Assembly (NCBI GenBank): GCA_963665735.1
Contig: OY762444.1
Location: 2,914,001 to 2,978,000 of the forward strand
Direction: 5' to 3'
DNA from: CATOSK01 sp963665735
Lineage (GTDB): Bacteria; Chloroflexota; Dehalococcoidia; Lucifugimonadales; UBA3495
DNA length: 64,000 nt
Under the pieces are notes generated by a model. The model was given only the letters and a program-made list of their open reading frames with translations. It made no database searches and was not told the origin of the DNA. Positions 18,834 through 27,103 of the stretch are shown piece by piece. Every line of letters starts with the position of its first letter. Position 1 is the stretch's first letter. The translations under genes and the position numbers were made by a program.

Positions 18834-19187
18834 TCAGCCAAGCAAGACCAGCCCCCACACCACTGGAACGGCCAGCAGGGATAGGAACACCGCCGCCGAG
18901 CCGAAGTCCTTGGCCCTTCCCGACAGTTCATGTTGTTCGGGGCCGATGCGGTCAACGGCGGCTTCGATGGCCGAGTTGAGCAACTCAACGACAAGCACCA
19001 GCAAGAGGACGCCAATCATCAAGGCCCGTTCCACGCCATCATCGCCCAGCAGGAAGGCGACGGGCGTCAGAATAGCGGTGGCGATTAACTCTTGCCGGAA
19101 GGCGGCTTCGTGGCGGAAAGCGCTGCGGAGTCCGGCCAGGGAGTTGCGGGTGGCCGGGACAAGACGGCGGGGGTCGAAAGTGGTCAC
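18834..19187 (-). CDS. dgkA: Prokaryotic diacylglycerol kinase
   Basis: 117 aa, the normal family length. The N-terminal SLAGLRSAFRHEAAFRQELI, three hydrophobic segments, and VVELLNSAIEAAVDRIG with KDFGSAAVFLSLL carry the conserved Glu/Asn/Asp residues of DgkA. It phosphorylates diacylglycerol (or undecaprenol, in the Gram-positive type) with ATP at the inner membrane, recycling lipids. Its ATG overlaps the stop of the upstream Phd antitoxin gene by 4 bp, implying translational coupling, an unusual partnership. Confidence 0.92.
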   Translation of the reverse strand: MTTFDPRRLVPATRNSLAGLRSAFRHEAAFRQELIATAILTPVAFLLGDDGVERALMIGVLLLVLVVELLNSAIEAAVDRIGPEQHELSGRAKDFGSAAVFLSLLAVPVVWGLVLLG

Positions 19188-19414
19188 GGTTCCCAGGGGG
19201 CCAACTCTTCATCCGGCAGGGCGTCGAAGAAACGGTCATCCACGACTATGCGGCCCTTCCACGAACCGAATTGGCGGCGGCCCTGACGTTGGAAACGTAC
19301 CAACCGGGCGACGGGTTGGCCGTTGCGGGAGATAACGACTTCCTCCCCGACCTCAACCTGGGCCAGCAGGTGATAGAAACGGACTTGGGCGTCGTGAACG
19401 TCAACCGGCAACAT
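19184..19414 (-). CDS. Phd/YefM-type antitoxin
   Basis: About 76 aa from ATG 19414, with AGGA just upstream. The N-terminal MLPVDVHDAQVRFYHLLAQV and GEEVVISRNGQPVARLVRFQ are the Phd/YefM fold that binds its own operator. The C-terminal part (WKGRIVVDDRFFDALPDEEL) resembles the toxin-binding tail found where the partner is a PIN-domain VapC. No toxin gene follows; the next gene is dgkA, overlapping by 4 bp. The antitoxin therefore appears orphaned or its toxin has been replaced. Confidence 0.82.
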   Translation of the reverse strand: MLPVDVHDAQVRFYHLLAQVEVGEEVVISRNGQPVARLVRFQRQGRRQFGSWKGRIVVDDRFFDALPDEELAPWEP

Positions 19415-19499
19415 GGTCAATGTCCTAAGGCATTGCTTTGGGTAACGATATGGCTAAGTTGCGGCGGCGTCAATGGGCGAGTGGATAGATTCCAGCCAT

Positions 19500-19820
19500 T
19501 CAGCCTTTCCTTCCCAAGAACGCCAACAGAGCGGCGATTGCCAGGAGTATGGCGGCGACAATCCAGAAAAGGCCAACGAACACCAGACCTACCACACCAC
19601 AAACAACCATCACCACCGCGGAAAACCGAGGTTTGGCTATCGCCAGGGCAGCACCTACCAGAGCAAGGACGGACACACCCAAGGCCACGAAAGCCATCCA
19701 GGCGATTTGGGTTCCGCCACCGATAGCGGCGTCAATACCGCCAATTAGAAGACCGAACAAAGCCGCAATGAACCCGGCGGCGGAGCCGAAGATTCCGATA
19801 ATCAAAGCCGCTATTTTCAT
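19500..19820 (-). CDS. Small membrane protein, 106 aa
   Basis: ATG at 19820 after GGGAGGTCAACA. MKIAALIIGIFGSAAGFIAA begins the first of about four hydrophobic segments: residues 3-27, 38-60, 66-88 and 88-102. Short Gly/Ala-rich loops join them and it ends FLGRKG. The layout resembles small DUF4064-like membrane proteins, but I cannot assign a family with confidence. It lies next to a lipoprotein gene 46 bp upstream in the same direction, so the two may work together in the envelope. Confidence 0.7.
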   Translation of the reverse strand: MKIAALIIGIFGSAAGFIAALFGLLIGGIDAAIGGGTQIAWMAFVALGVSVLALVGAALAIAKPRFSAVVMVVCGVVGLVFVGLFWIVAAILLAIAALLAFLGRKG

Positions 19821-19866
19821 TGTTGACCTCCCTGGTGAAAAACTTTTTGGGCGGCGATAAGCAGGG

Positions 19867-20343
19867 CTATTGGACATCTTGGACAGTGCAGTCCTCAACC
19901 GATACGTCGAATACGCCTTTCCCCTTTATTTCCCCCAACACGGTGACTTGCTGGCCTTCCTTCAAGGTGATGATGGAATCAAGGTAATCAGCGTCAACTT
20001 TGCAAACTATTTCCATCACCGAAAATAGTTCGTCGGTGGATAGTTTGACCTCGTACCTGCCGCCCTTTTCCGTAACACTGGAAATAGAACCGCTAATCTT
20101 GGCAAATTGACCCTCGTACTTGGCCTTAGCCGCGACTTCGTTGCTATCGTAGTCGTGGTAGATTTCCGATGCGGAAACTTCCAAGGGGACAGGAGTAGGC
20201 GTAGGGACTGGCGTGGGTGTGGATGTTGGAGGCGGTGTGGGCGTCGGCGTGGGGCCGGCTGGTTCTGATGCGCCGGAGCAGGCCAGGAGGAACAGGGACA
20301 AGAGGCAAACGGTGAGAAACAGCGCGGCAGTAGGTCGGGGCAT
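19867..20343 (-). CDS. Lipoprotein with OB-fold (tRNA_anti-like) domain
   Basis: About 158 aa from ATG 20343. A signal peptide with lipobox (FLTVCLLSLFLLACSG) is followed by a Thr/Pro repeat linker (PTPTPTPPPTSTPTPVPTPT) spanning about 30 residues. The globular part (SASEIYHDYDSNEVAAKAKY, GQFAKISGSISSVTEK, EGQQVTVLGEIKGKG) matches the tRNA_anti-like OB-fold family of exported proteins. The ligand is unknown. The Thr-Pro linker probably spaces the domain from the membrane. Confidence 0.8.
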   Translation of the reverse strand: MPRPTAALFLTVCLLSLFLLACSGASEPAGPTPTPTPPPTSTPTPVPTPTPVPLEVSASEIYHDYDSNEVAAKAKYEGQFAKISGSISSVTEKGGRYEVKLSTDELFSVMEIVCKVDADYLDSIITLKEGQQVTVLGEIKGKGVFDVSVEDCTVQDVQ

Positions 20344-20396
20344 TGGGGACCCCCTTGCGGCATAGGATGGGGCTACCGCCACAGCAGCCACTCCCT

Positions 20397-20456
20397 AGTG
20401 TAGAACCTACAAGGGGGCACGAGGCCCCACTCCGATACCGGGGAAGGTTCTACACT
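20397..20456. repeat. 60-bp dyad with perfect 12-bp arms
   Basis: AGTGTAGAACCT at 20397-20408 and its exact complement AGGTTCTACACT at 20445-20456 enclose 36 bp that contain a second small dyad (GGGGGC / GCCCC). It lies upstream of the lipoprotein gene and of the 49-aa gene. It could be a miniature inverted-repeat element, an IS end pair or an operator. No convincing target duplication is visible. Confidence 0.7.
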
Positions 20457-20611
20457 GAAAAGAAGTTCAACCAGGGTTAGGGACTGCTGTGGCGACGGGA
20501 GTTTACCACAAGGCACAATGGCGAAACAAAGGGGAGGTTAGTGAAGAGAGACTTTACGTCGACGTTTTGCCGATAATATAAGTGAGAGGATTTACGCTTG
20601 AGGAGGCGAGT

Positions 20612-20761
20612 ATGCCGAGTAGCAGAAAAACTATCTGGGCCAATAAGGTGCCAGACAACCCGAAAAACGAATCGGTCTGGGAATGCTGGAAATGTCGCCA
20701 GTGGTGGGAGATAGGGTACTTGAACCGTGTAGGATTCCACCAATGTCGCGTTTCGAGCTAG
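20612..20761 (+). CDS. 49-aa cysteine-containing small protein
   Basis: A short frame with a strong Shine-Dalgarno (AGGAGG, 20601-20606) and ATG at 20612, ending at TAG 20761. The protein is MPSSRKTIWANKVPDNPKNE, then SVWECWKCRQWWEIGYLNRV and GFHQCRVSS. The CWKC pair and a third Cys near the end suggest half of a zinc ribbon. Tryptophan is unusually frequent (5 of 49). No family is recognised. It converges with the SDR gene, whose stop is 5 bp away. Confidence 0.6.
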   Translation: MPSSRKTIWANKVPDNPKNESVWECWKCRQWWEIGYLNRVGFHQCRVSS

Positions 20762-20765
20762 TCCC

Positions 20766-21644
20766 TTAATCCCGCCCGTACCAGGCGGGGTGGACGGCCT
20801 GGAGGCCCAGCTGCGGCCACGCTGCCGGCGCGCTGCACCGCTCCAATCGTTCTTCCAACGGCAGGGTGTCATCCCAGTGGTAGGCGATGATGCGGCGTCC
20901 GTTCCAGTGGGCCGCGTCGTCCGAGGCAATCCAGACCACCGGGGATTGCATGACTTCCGGCTGGATGAGGGTGCTGGCGCCCGTCCCTTCCGGCGGTATG
21001 ACCATGTTGGTGGCGGTGGCCCCGCCGGGGGTCAGGACGTTGGCGGTGACGCCGGTGCCTTCCAGGTCCTGGGCCATGATGGCGATAAGGGCCTCATGCC
21101 CCGCCTTGGATGGGCCGTAGGGCGCGCCGCCCTTGCGCCACATGGTATCCATGCTGGTGGTGACGCCGATGATGCGCCCGTGTCCTTCCCGACTCATGTG
21201 ACCGGCGACGGCGTGGGACATGATGAAGGGGCCGCTGAGGTTGACGGCGATGACCCGCAGCCAGCCGGCGGGGTCAATGTCCCAGAAGTCGGTGCGACGG
21301 CCCGACACATCGGGGTTGGTGAATCCGCCGGAACGCAGGTTGATGCCGGCGTTGTTGACCAGGATATGCAGGCCGCCCATTTCCGCGATGGTGCGGTCAA
21401 CGGCCTGTTGCGCCGATTCGGGGTTGGTTACGTCGGCGACGATGGGCAGCACGGAATCATCGCCGCCGATTTCCCGCATATCGTTGGCGGTTTGGTCCAG
21501 CCAGTCTTCGTTGATGTCCAGCATGGCGACCCGCGCGCCGGCCCGTACCAGGGCGGTGGTGATGGAACGGCCCATGCCGATGGGACTGGCCGCGCCGGTG
21601 ACGATAGCGATTTTGCCCTGCAAGACTGCTGCTGATGTGGTCAT
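20766..21644 (-). CDS. SDR-family NAD(P)-dependent oxidoreductase
   Basis: 292 aa from ATG 21644. The dinucleotide-binding motif is IVTGAASPIGMGRSI (residues 14-28), followed by DVTNPESAQQAVD, the structural NNAG in LHILVNNAGINLRSG, and the catalytic Ser and Tyr-x-x-x-Lys (GVTTSMDTM then YGPSKAGHEALIAI). TPGGATATNM matches the family's PG motif. It oxidises or reduces an alcohol/ketone; the substrate is unknown. The roughly 60-residue C-terminal extension (WDDTLPLEERLERCSAPAAW) is longer than in typical SDRs and fits those acting on larger hydrophobic substrates. Confidence 0.9.
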   Translation of the reverse strand: MTTSAAVLQGKIAIVTGAASPIGMGRSITTALVRAGARVAMLDINEDWLDQTANDMREIGGDDSVLPIVADVTNPESAQQAVDRTIAEMGGLHILVNNAGINLRSGGFTNPDVSGRRTDFWDIDPAGWLRVIAVNLSGPFIMSHAVAGHMSREGHGRIIGVTTSMDTMWRKGGAPYGPSKAGHEALIAIMAQDLEGTGVTANVLTPGGATATNMVIPPEGTGASTLIQPEVMQSPVVWIASDDAAHWNGRRIIAYHWDDTLPLEERLERCSAPAAWPQLGLQAVHPAWYGRD

Positions 21645-21828
21645 TGTGCTGCCCCGCTTGCGTCGGATTCGGTTACGGAAGTCGGCGGGGTGAACCTTCC
21701 CGCCGTATCCGGGCCATTATATGGGTCGGACACGGCGGCAACAATGGGCCGGGCCGGCCTTTCCATCCCCACGACTCCCCCTCTACCTGGGAAAGAGGGG
21801 GACAGTGTAGTGGCAGAAAGCCCCGCGC

Positions 21829-22554
21829 TTAGCCCAGGGAACCGTCCTCCGTCAACCCCCTCCGTTCCCGGTACATACCGTACCCCACGATGATAAGGCA
21901 AATCCCCCCAATGTAGAGGCATATATTGTTTACCAGCAACAGGGATTGAATGCCCTGGCTGGGCAAGGTCATCGCTATCAGGAAGTTGACCAGACCCACC
22001 AAGCCGGCGGCTACCTGCACGTAAGTCGCCCCTTTGTAGAGGTTCATTGAGCCGAACCGTCGGCTAAGCCCCAAGCCGAACATGATGGACGCCAGCGGAA
22101 CCAACGCCACAAACGCCAACGTCACCCCAGTCATATCGGTGTGCACTGCCAGCGCTGCCTCCCGGTACACTTCCGGCGGCCCCTCCGTCCCCAGTTCGGC
22201 CAGTTGCATCAGGTGGATTACGAAGTGCCGCATCCCCGTCGCCACGATTAGGATGCTCCATTCGATGATGGATGCGACAATCCCGAACAATAGCAGTTTG
22301 CCCCCCAGACCCCCTTGCCGACTTGCCAACGGGTAAAGACCCAGGAACCCGAAAATCATCAGCAACAGCGAAATAAGCGTGATGAAATTTACCCAATGCG
22401 CCAGCACCGCCGCATCGCCCATCGCGTCCCGCGCCGCCGCGAAGTCGGTCTGGTCCACCGGGTTGATAAGGGCGTACCCTGGCATGAATACGGGAGCCAC
22501 AAAGGCTAGCAGCACGCCTACCACCAATGCCAGCCCCGAATACTTGATTGCCAT
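21829..22554 (-). CDS. Integral membrane protein, 241 aa
   Basis: ATG at 22554 (MAIKYSGLALVVGVLLAFVA) after GGAGCGGAT. Six to seven hydrophobic segments can be seen (about 6-27, 51-76, 84-106, 140-165, 180-200 and 205-228). They are joined by short loops, with one larger loop (HLMQLAELGTEGPPEVYREA). No motif of a known transporter or enzyme is recognised. It stands alone between the SDR and LLM genes. Confidence 0.7.
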   Translation of the reverse strand: MAIKYSGLALVVGVLLAFVAPVFMPGYALINPVDQTDFAAARDAMGDAAVLAHWVNFITLISLLLMIFGFLGLYPLASRQGGLGGKLLLFGIVASIIEWSILIVATGMRHFVIHLMQLAELGTEGPPEVYREAALAVHTDMTGVTLAFVALVPLASIMFGLGLSRRFGSMNLYKGATYVQVAAGLVGLVNFLIAMTLPSQGIQSLLLVNNICLYIGGICLIIVGYGMYRERRGLTEDGSLG

Positions 22555-22748
22555 ATCCGCTCCCTTTGTCCGTGGTCGTGTTCCCGCCCGGCCCTCTATC
22601 CTGCCCACGGAATCATATCAACCCGTCCCTCGAATCAACAACCCCTGAAATCCTTGCCGCGACCAACGTCCCCTCACCCGAAGGATTTTGACCCTTGGCT
22701 GTGTTCGGGGCGACTACCAAAAAGACCCCGAGGTTGGTTCGCCCCTTG

Positions 22749-22777
22749 TTGAATCCCCTGGGTGCCGGACTTATACT
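22749..22777 (+). promoter_or_regulatory. Promoter of the first LLM oxidoreductase gene
   Basis: TTGAAT (22749-22754), a 17-bp spacer and TATACT (22772-22777), ending 60 bp before the chosen ATG at 22838. This supports that start over the upstream in-frame codons, most of which precede the promoter. Confidence 0.55.
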
Positions 22778-22837
22778 CCCCGCACGCGGATGCGGAGATT
22801 TTTGGCCGGGTTTTGGCCCGGTGACGGTGGTATCAGG

Positions 22838-23887
22838 ATGCGGTTCGGTCATTTTTTCTACCCAATGAAGTTCGACGACTCCCGAGACGAAAGTGCGATT
22901 CAAGAGTGCCTGGCTGAAGCGGAGTTAGTGGAAGAGTTGGGTTTCGACGCCATTTGGATTGCCGAGCATTACTTTACCGGAGAATGTGTTTACGGCGACC
23001 CGCTGGTTTTCGCCGGCGCCCTGGCCGTCAAGACCAAAAGAATCGAAATCGGGTTCGGCATCCTGGAACTGCCGCTGCACAACCCGGTGCGGGTAGCCAT
23101 CCAAACGGCGCTGCTGGACAATCTTTGCCAGGGCCGCTTGATTGTGGGAACGGCCAAGGGTTCCAACTACAACGCCTACGAATACATTGGGTTCGGCTCC
23201 AACCCGGCCTTGGGGGTGGATCAGATGGAAGAGGCAGAGGAACTGCTGGTCAAGGCGTGGACTACCGACAACCTGGAATTCGCCGGCAAGCATTACCGGG
23301 TGTCGTTTCCATCGGTGCGTCCCCGGCCCTACCAAAAGCCCCATCCCCGGCTGGCCCGGGCCTGTATCAACGAGGAGTCCATCAAGGATATGGCGCGCAT
23401 TGGCCGTCCCATCCTGCTGCGGGGACGCTCTACCAACTCCACGGCGGACAACATCCGGCTGTACCGGGATACGATGCAGCAGGCGGGTTTCGATAAGTCT
23501 GCCATTGAGTCGTGCCTGGACCAGATTTGGGTGTGGCGGGAGATGCACCTGGCGGAGACGGATGACGAAGCGATGGGGGAGTTTCTGCCGGCCCAATACG
23601 ACGCATATTCCCGGATGCAGGACTACCGCACTCGTTGGAATCCGTCGGAGTACCCGATGGAACGACAGCCGCCGCCCATGGGCCGGGATGGATACACCGC
23701 GACGCCGGACCCGGACGCGCCGGAGAACCTGGTGGGGAGCCCGCGGCGGGTGGCGGAGCAGTTGGCGCAGATGCGGGATGCGGGGATTCGCAACCTGATG
23801 CTGACCAACCGGGGGCTGATGTCGCCGGAAAAGACGGCCAAATCGCTGCGGCTGTTCAGCGAAAAGGTGATGCCGATGTTTCGTTAA
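22838..23887 (+). CDS. LLM-class flavin-dependent oxidoreductase (luciferase-like)
   Basis: 349 aa from ATG 22838 (MRFGHFFYPMKFDDSRDESA). The bacterial-luciferase TIM-barrel pattern is clear: LVEELGFDAIWIAEHYF, GDPLVFAGALAVKTKRIEIG, PLHNPVRVAIQTALLDNLCQ and GRLIVGTAKGSNYNAYEYIG. The C-terminal LVGSPRRVAEQLAQMRDAGI has the conserved GSP that contacts the flavin phosphate. It oxidises an unknown substrate with FMNH2 or coenzyme F420; an F420:NADP oxidoreductase-like gene at 60023 makes F420 plausible. A second LLM gene is at 54586. Confidence 0.9.
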   Translation: MRFGHFFYPMKFDDSRDESAIQECLAEAELVEELGFDAIWIAEHYFTGECVYGDPLVFAGALAVKTKRIEIGFGILELPLHNPVRVAIQTALLDNLCQGRLIVGTAKGSNYNAYEYIGFGSNPALGVDQMEEAEELLVKAWTTDNLEFAGKHYRVSFPSVRPRPYQKPHPRLARACINEESIKDMARIGRPILLRGRSTNSTADNIRLYRDTMQQAGFDKSAIESCLDQIWVWREMHLAETDDEAMGEFLPAQYDAYSRMQDYRTRWNPSEYPMERQPPPMGRDGYTATPDPDAPENLVGSPRRVAEQLAQMRDAGIRNLMLTNRGLMSPEKTAKSLRLFSEKVMPMFR

Positions 23888-23920
23888 CCCGTTTCATTCA
23901 ACTCAGGAACAGTAGCGAAC

Positions 23921-24319
23921 TCAGCCCGTGTAGCGGAACATCGACAGATCGTACTGGCTGTCGGTCAATGAGGAGACGACCGACTCTCCCCCATCGCTGA
24001 ATTCAATTTCTACGAGTTGCCGGTTAGACAGGAATCCCCCTTCGACGTTCGTGATCTCGCCATCGTTAATTTTCCGTGATAGCTGTCCAGCCACGTAGCT
24101 CGTGAAGCTAAAATTCACCCCAACACCCCTTCCACCCAAGGGATGACCAAAGTTTTGGAATGTTTCCGGGAATCTGTCTTTCAACAAAATAGCAAGTTGA
24201 TATGCCGTCAGGAACGGCCTGCCGAAGTGATGGTCCGGCTCGTAATAGGTGGTCTCCGCCAATACCTGGATGACCTTGGCGGAAAGGTCATTGGCCTCCC
24301 AAAAATTCTCGGTAGTCAT
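23921..24319 (-). CDS. Hypothetical protein, 132 aa
   Basis: ATG at 24319 (MTTENFWEANDLSAKVIQVL) after GAGGGATATGGA. Soluble, mixed alpha/beta in appearance: HHFGRPFLTAYQLAILLKDR, VGVNFSFTSYVAGQLSRKIN, and a C-terminal half rich in acidic and polar residues (GGESVVSSLTDSQYDLSMFR). The composition is less GC-biased than the flanking genes, which suggests lateral origin. It converges with the LLM gene. The family is not recognised. Confidence 0.6.
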   Translation of the reverse strand: MTTENFWEANDLSAKVIQVLAETTYYEPDHHFGRPFLTAYQLAILLKDRFPETFQNFGHPLGGRGVGVNFSFTSYVAGQLSRKINDGEITNVEGGFLSNRQLVEIEFSDGGESVVSSLTDSQYDLSMFRYTG

Positions 24320-24565
24320 TCCATATCCCTCCAAAGCTGGGCAATCCGGGCGACGATTACCTCGGTCAACACGACCTGCGTAACTACAATCATGGCTGCC
24401 AAGGAACCCGGCGACCACCACCATCAAAAGAGGACGAGTGTTACTCAGGTTAGCAGAGGATACTTTAGTTTACGGCGGACACGGCCAACGGTCAAACCCT
24501 GGCCCGGGGTGTAGCAAGCCCCCGGCGATAGGGGTACGTTGGGGAGCTTGACATTTGGGGTATGC

Positions 24566-26308
24566 TCAACGCGCCCCTTCTACCCTTACGGTTACGATGT
24601 CTTCGCCGTGGTATTTCTGGTGGCGGACGGATGAGGCGTAGTGGCGGAGCAGGTTGAAGGATATTTCCCGCTCGTCGGATATGTCCGGCGTTTCTCCCAG
24701 GTAGAGCAGCTTGTCTTCCAGGTTTTCCCCCTCCACGCCAGTCACAAATTCCAACTCGGCCTCTCGGCCCTCGGTGCGGCCGGTGACCACCAACCGCCGG
24801 GGGCCGGTTCTTTCCGGCGCATCATCGCCTTCGGCCAGCAAACTGGACAGCGTTTCCTCGCCCACCAGCACCAGACGCTCGGCGGCGGCGGGGTTCCAGT
24901 GGGCGCGAGAGGCGACGCCCCGCAGAAATTCTTGCAACTGGGGCAAGGTTTCCTCGTCCAGGGGAACGCGCAAGCGGCGGCGGCGAGAACCTTTCAGTTC
25001 CATGACCACGGTCATCAGTATGGCGCACAAGGCGCCGGAGGTCATGCCGTTGCCCAGCAGCACGCCCAGGAAACCGTCGCCCAGCAGTTCGGGGAAAATG
25101 GCCTGGTTCTGGAATCCGACGCCAATCCAGAAGGATACTCCCACCACGGCGGCCTTGCGGTAGTCAATGCCGTCGTTGATGACAATTTTCATGCCCTGCA
25201 CGAAGAGCAGCGCCAGCATCACCATCAGGTAGGCGCCGGCTACGGAGCCGGGGATGGCAACCAGCAGGGCGGTGAACTTGGGAAGGAAGGCCAGGCCAAC
25301 AAATATGATGCCCAGGAAGATACCCACCCGGCGGGCGGCGATTCCGGTGACTTCGGCCAGGGAAATGCTGGTGGAGTAGGTGGTGTTGGGCATGGTGCCG
25401 ACGATGCCGGAAAGGAAGTTGCCCACGCCGTCGGCGTTGAGGGCGCCTTGGACGACGCGGAAATCGGTAGTGCGTGGTTGGCGGCGGGAAACGCGCTGGA
25501 TGGCAACTCCGTCGCCGATGGTTTCCACCGCGCCCACCAGGGTGACTACGATAAAGGCCGGCAGCAGGCCCCAGAAGGTTACGCCGGGGGTAAAGTCGAA
25601 TCCGGGCCAACCGCGGAAGGGAACTCCGAACCAGGGAGCGTCGAGGATAGTCTGCACATCATACAACCCGAAGGGGGCGGCAACGGCGCAACCGGCAATG
25701 ATGCCGAAAATGGGCGACCATAATCGCAGTCGGGCCGGGGCCTGCAATATCAGGCCGGCGACCACCAGCAGGGTAACCAGGGCGGCCAGTCCCGCAGGGG
25801 CGAGGGAAACGCCTTCGGGGACTTCTCGCAGAGCATCAAACATCAAGCCCGCCACGGTGACAGGAATCAGCATGATGACCGTGCCGGAAACGGCGGGGGT
25901 GAATATGCGCCGCAGCAAGGACAGGCGGGCCGCCAGCAGGAATTGGAAGAGGGAGGATATGACGATGAGGCCGGCCATGGTGGCCGGGCCGGCCTGGGCC
26001 AGCGCGGCGATGCAGACGGCGATGAAAACCCCGGAGGTTCCCATGACTAGGGTGTGCCCCGCCCCGAAGCGGCCAACCCGGACAGCTTGCAGGACGGTAG
26101 TGGTTCCGCTAACCAGCAGGGCACCAAAGACGGCCCAGGACAGGTAAACCTCGGCCTGCCCAGCAATCCGGGCCACGATTGCCACGGTCAAAACCACCGG
26201 GGCAACGATAATCATGGCGGCTTGGAATCCGGCGCCGACAGCCACCAAGAGGGGCGGGTTTTCTTCGGGTTCGTAGCGGATGCTTTCGTTTACGGCGGAT
26301 GCAGCCAA
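24566..26308 (-). CDS. NCS2 xanthine/uracil permease with a C-terminal HATPase-like domain
   Basis: 580 aa, well above the 430-470 usual for NCS2 permeases. Residues 1-430 form the transporter with about 12-14 membrane segments (VAVGAGFQAAMIIVAPVVLT, GHTLVMGTSGVFIAVCIAAL, IVGTMPNTTYSTSISLAEVT, the last being the purine/pyrimidine signature region). From about 437 a soluble domain follows: LPQLQEFLRGVASRAHWNPA, AAERLVLVGEETLSSLL and LRHYASSVRHQKYHGEDIVT. The E-E-x-x-S-x-L pattern resembles the N-box region of anti-sigma-factor-type HATPases. The fusion suggests a nucleobase importer with an intracellular regulatory domain; that role is inference. Confidence 0.85.
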   Translation of the reverse strand: MAASAVNESIRYEPEENPPLLVAVGAGFQAAMIIVAPVVLTVAIVARIAGQAEVYLSWAVFGALLVSGTTTVLQAVRVGRFGAGHTLVMGTSGVFIAVCIAALAQAGPATMAGLIVISSLFQFLLAARLSLLRRIFTPAVSGTVIMLIPVTVAGLMFDALREVPEGVSLAPAGLAALVTLLVVAGLILQAPARLRLWSPIFGIIAGCAVAAPFGLYDVQTILDAPWFGVPFRGWPGFDFTPGVTFWGLLPAFIVVTLVGAVETIGDGVAIQRVSRRQPRTTDFRVVQGALNADGVGNFLSGIVGTMPNTTYSTSISLAEVTGIAARRVGIFLGIIFVGLAFLPKFTALLVAIPGSVAGAYLMVMLALLFVQGMKIVINDGIDYRKAAVVGVSFWIGVGFQNQAIFPELLGDGFLGVLLGNGMTSGALCAILMTVVMELKGSRRRRLRVPLDEETLPQLQEFLRGVASRAHWNPAAAERLVLVGEETLSSLLAEGDDAPERTGPRRLVVTGRTEGREAELEFVTGVEGENLEDKLLYLGETPDISDEREISFNLLRHYASSVRHQKYHGEDIVTVRVEGAR

Positions 26309-26451
26309 CGGTCAACCCCCGGCCGGGATGGCCCAAGCCCCCGGCGACAAGATGCACGGAGGGACTATACCAGCAAGTGACGGGGATTTGGAAACTTTTG
26401 GGGGTGTAGGGGGACGGGGTTAGTTGCCGATGACGGGGGACAAATGGTTGC

Positions 26452-26526
26452 TGGCTCCCCAGGCAGGATTCGAACCTGCGACCTAGCGGTTAACAGCCGC
26501 CCGCTCTACCGCTGAGCTACTGGGGA
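26452..26526 (-). tRNA. tRNA-Asn (GTT), CCA encoded
   Basis: On the minus strand from 26526: acceptor TCCCCAG pairs with CTGGGGA, D arm GCTC-AGCGGTA-GAGC, anticodon stem GGCGG/CCGCT with loop CTGTTAA (anticodon GTT), and T arm CAGG-TTCGAAT-CCTG. The discriminator is G and the CCA end is encoded. Confidence 0.96.
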
Positions 26527-26584
26527 ATGAGGCGATGCGCCGGAGGATGCGCAACTTAGGCATTTTAGCATTTTTGTGGTGGAG

Positions 26585-27103
26585 TCACAACCGGCCATAA
26601 GGCAGCAGAAATTTCCGGACGATACTCGCCAGCGACGGACGGGGTGGACTGTCGGTTATTCTTACCGCGCCGGTTCGCCCCTCATAAACCATCGTGAAGC
26701 GTTGCAGGAAGTCCCTGCCGATCAGTACCAAGTGGGGTTGTTCCCCTTGGTTCAGATGTACGCCGGCCACTTGGCCGCTGAAATCCACACGCAGTTCAGG
26801 CGCATACAGTTGCGCCCAGAACACATCCACGTTCAATGCTCCGCCGACACCTCCGACAGTTGCTTGGTCGACTACGGGTAAGCCCAAGTCCCGAGCTATC
26901 TCCGAGTCTATGCAACTGTGGCTTGCGCCGGTATCCACCAGCGCCGGCAGTATGCGCGAAGGGAGTTCGGGTTCCGGGACGTTGCCCTCCCAGAACCTGA
27001 TGTCAAAGCCGACGTAAACCGGCAGTGTGGGGCCGTATGCCGCCAGTAACTCGCTTCCCGATGCCTGGCTGGAATCACTGAAGCCGCAGTTAATCTCCGG
27101 CAT
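26585..27103 (-). CDS. Retropepsin-like aspartic protease family protein, 172 aa
   Basis: ATG at 27103, 14 bp inside the end of the upstream DUF5678-like gene, so the two are translationally coupled. The catalytic motif LPALVDTGASHSCIDSEIAR (DTGA) sits near residue 60, preceded by a strand-rich N-terminus (YVGFDIRFWEG). HLVLIGRDFLQRFTMVYEGR near 140 matches the C-terminal hydrophobic-Gly-x-D motif of retropepsin-like proteins. There is no signal peptide. The substrate is unknown. Compared with the 119-aa retropepsin at 8834 it has an extra 45-residue N-terminus. Confidence 0.8.
   Translation of the reverse strand: MPEINCGFSDSSQASGSELLAAYGPTLPVYVGFDIRFWEGNVPEPELPSRILPALVDTGASHSCIDSEIARDLGLPVVDQATVGGVGGALNVDVFWAQLYAPELRVDFSGQVAGVHLNQGEQPHLVLIGRDFLQRFTMVYEGRTGAVRITDSPPRPSLASIVRKFLLPYGRL

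Noticed and set aside
21776..21802. CCCCCTC/GAGGGGG dyad between the SDR and membrane-protein genes as a strong terminator
   Set aside because: A short stem without a T-run on either strand; evidence too weak to list.
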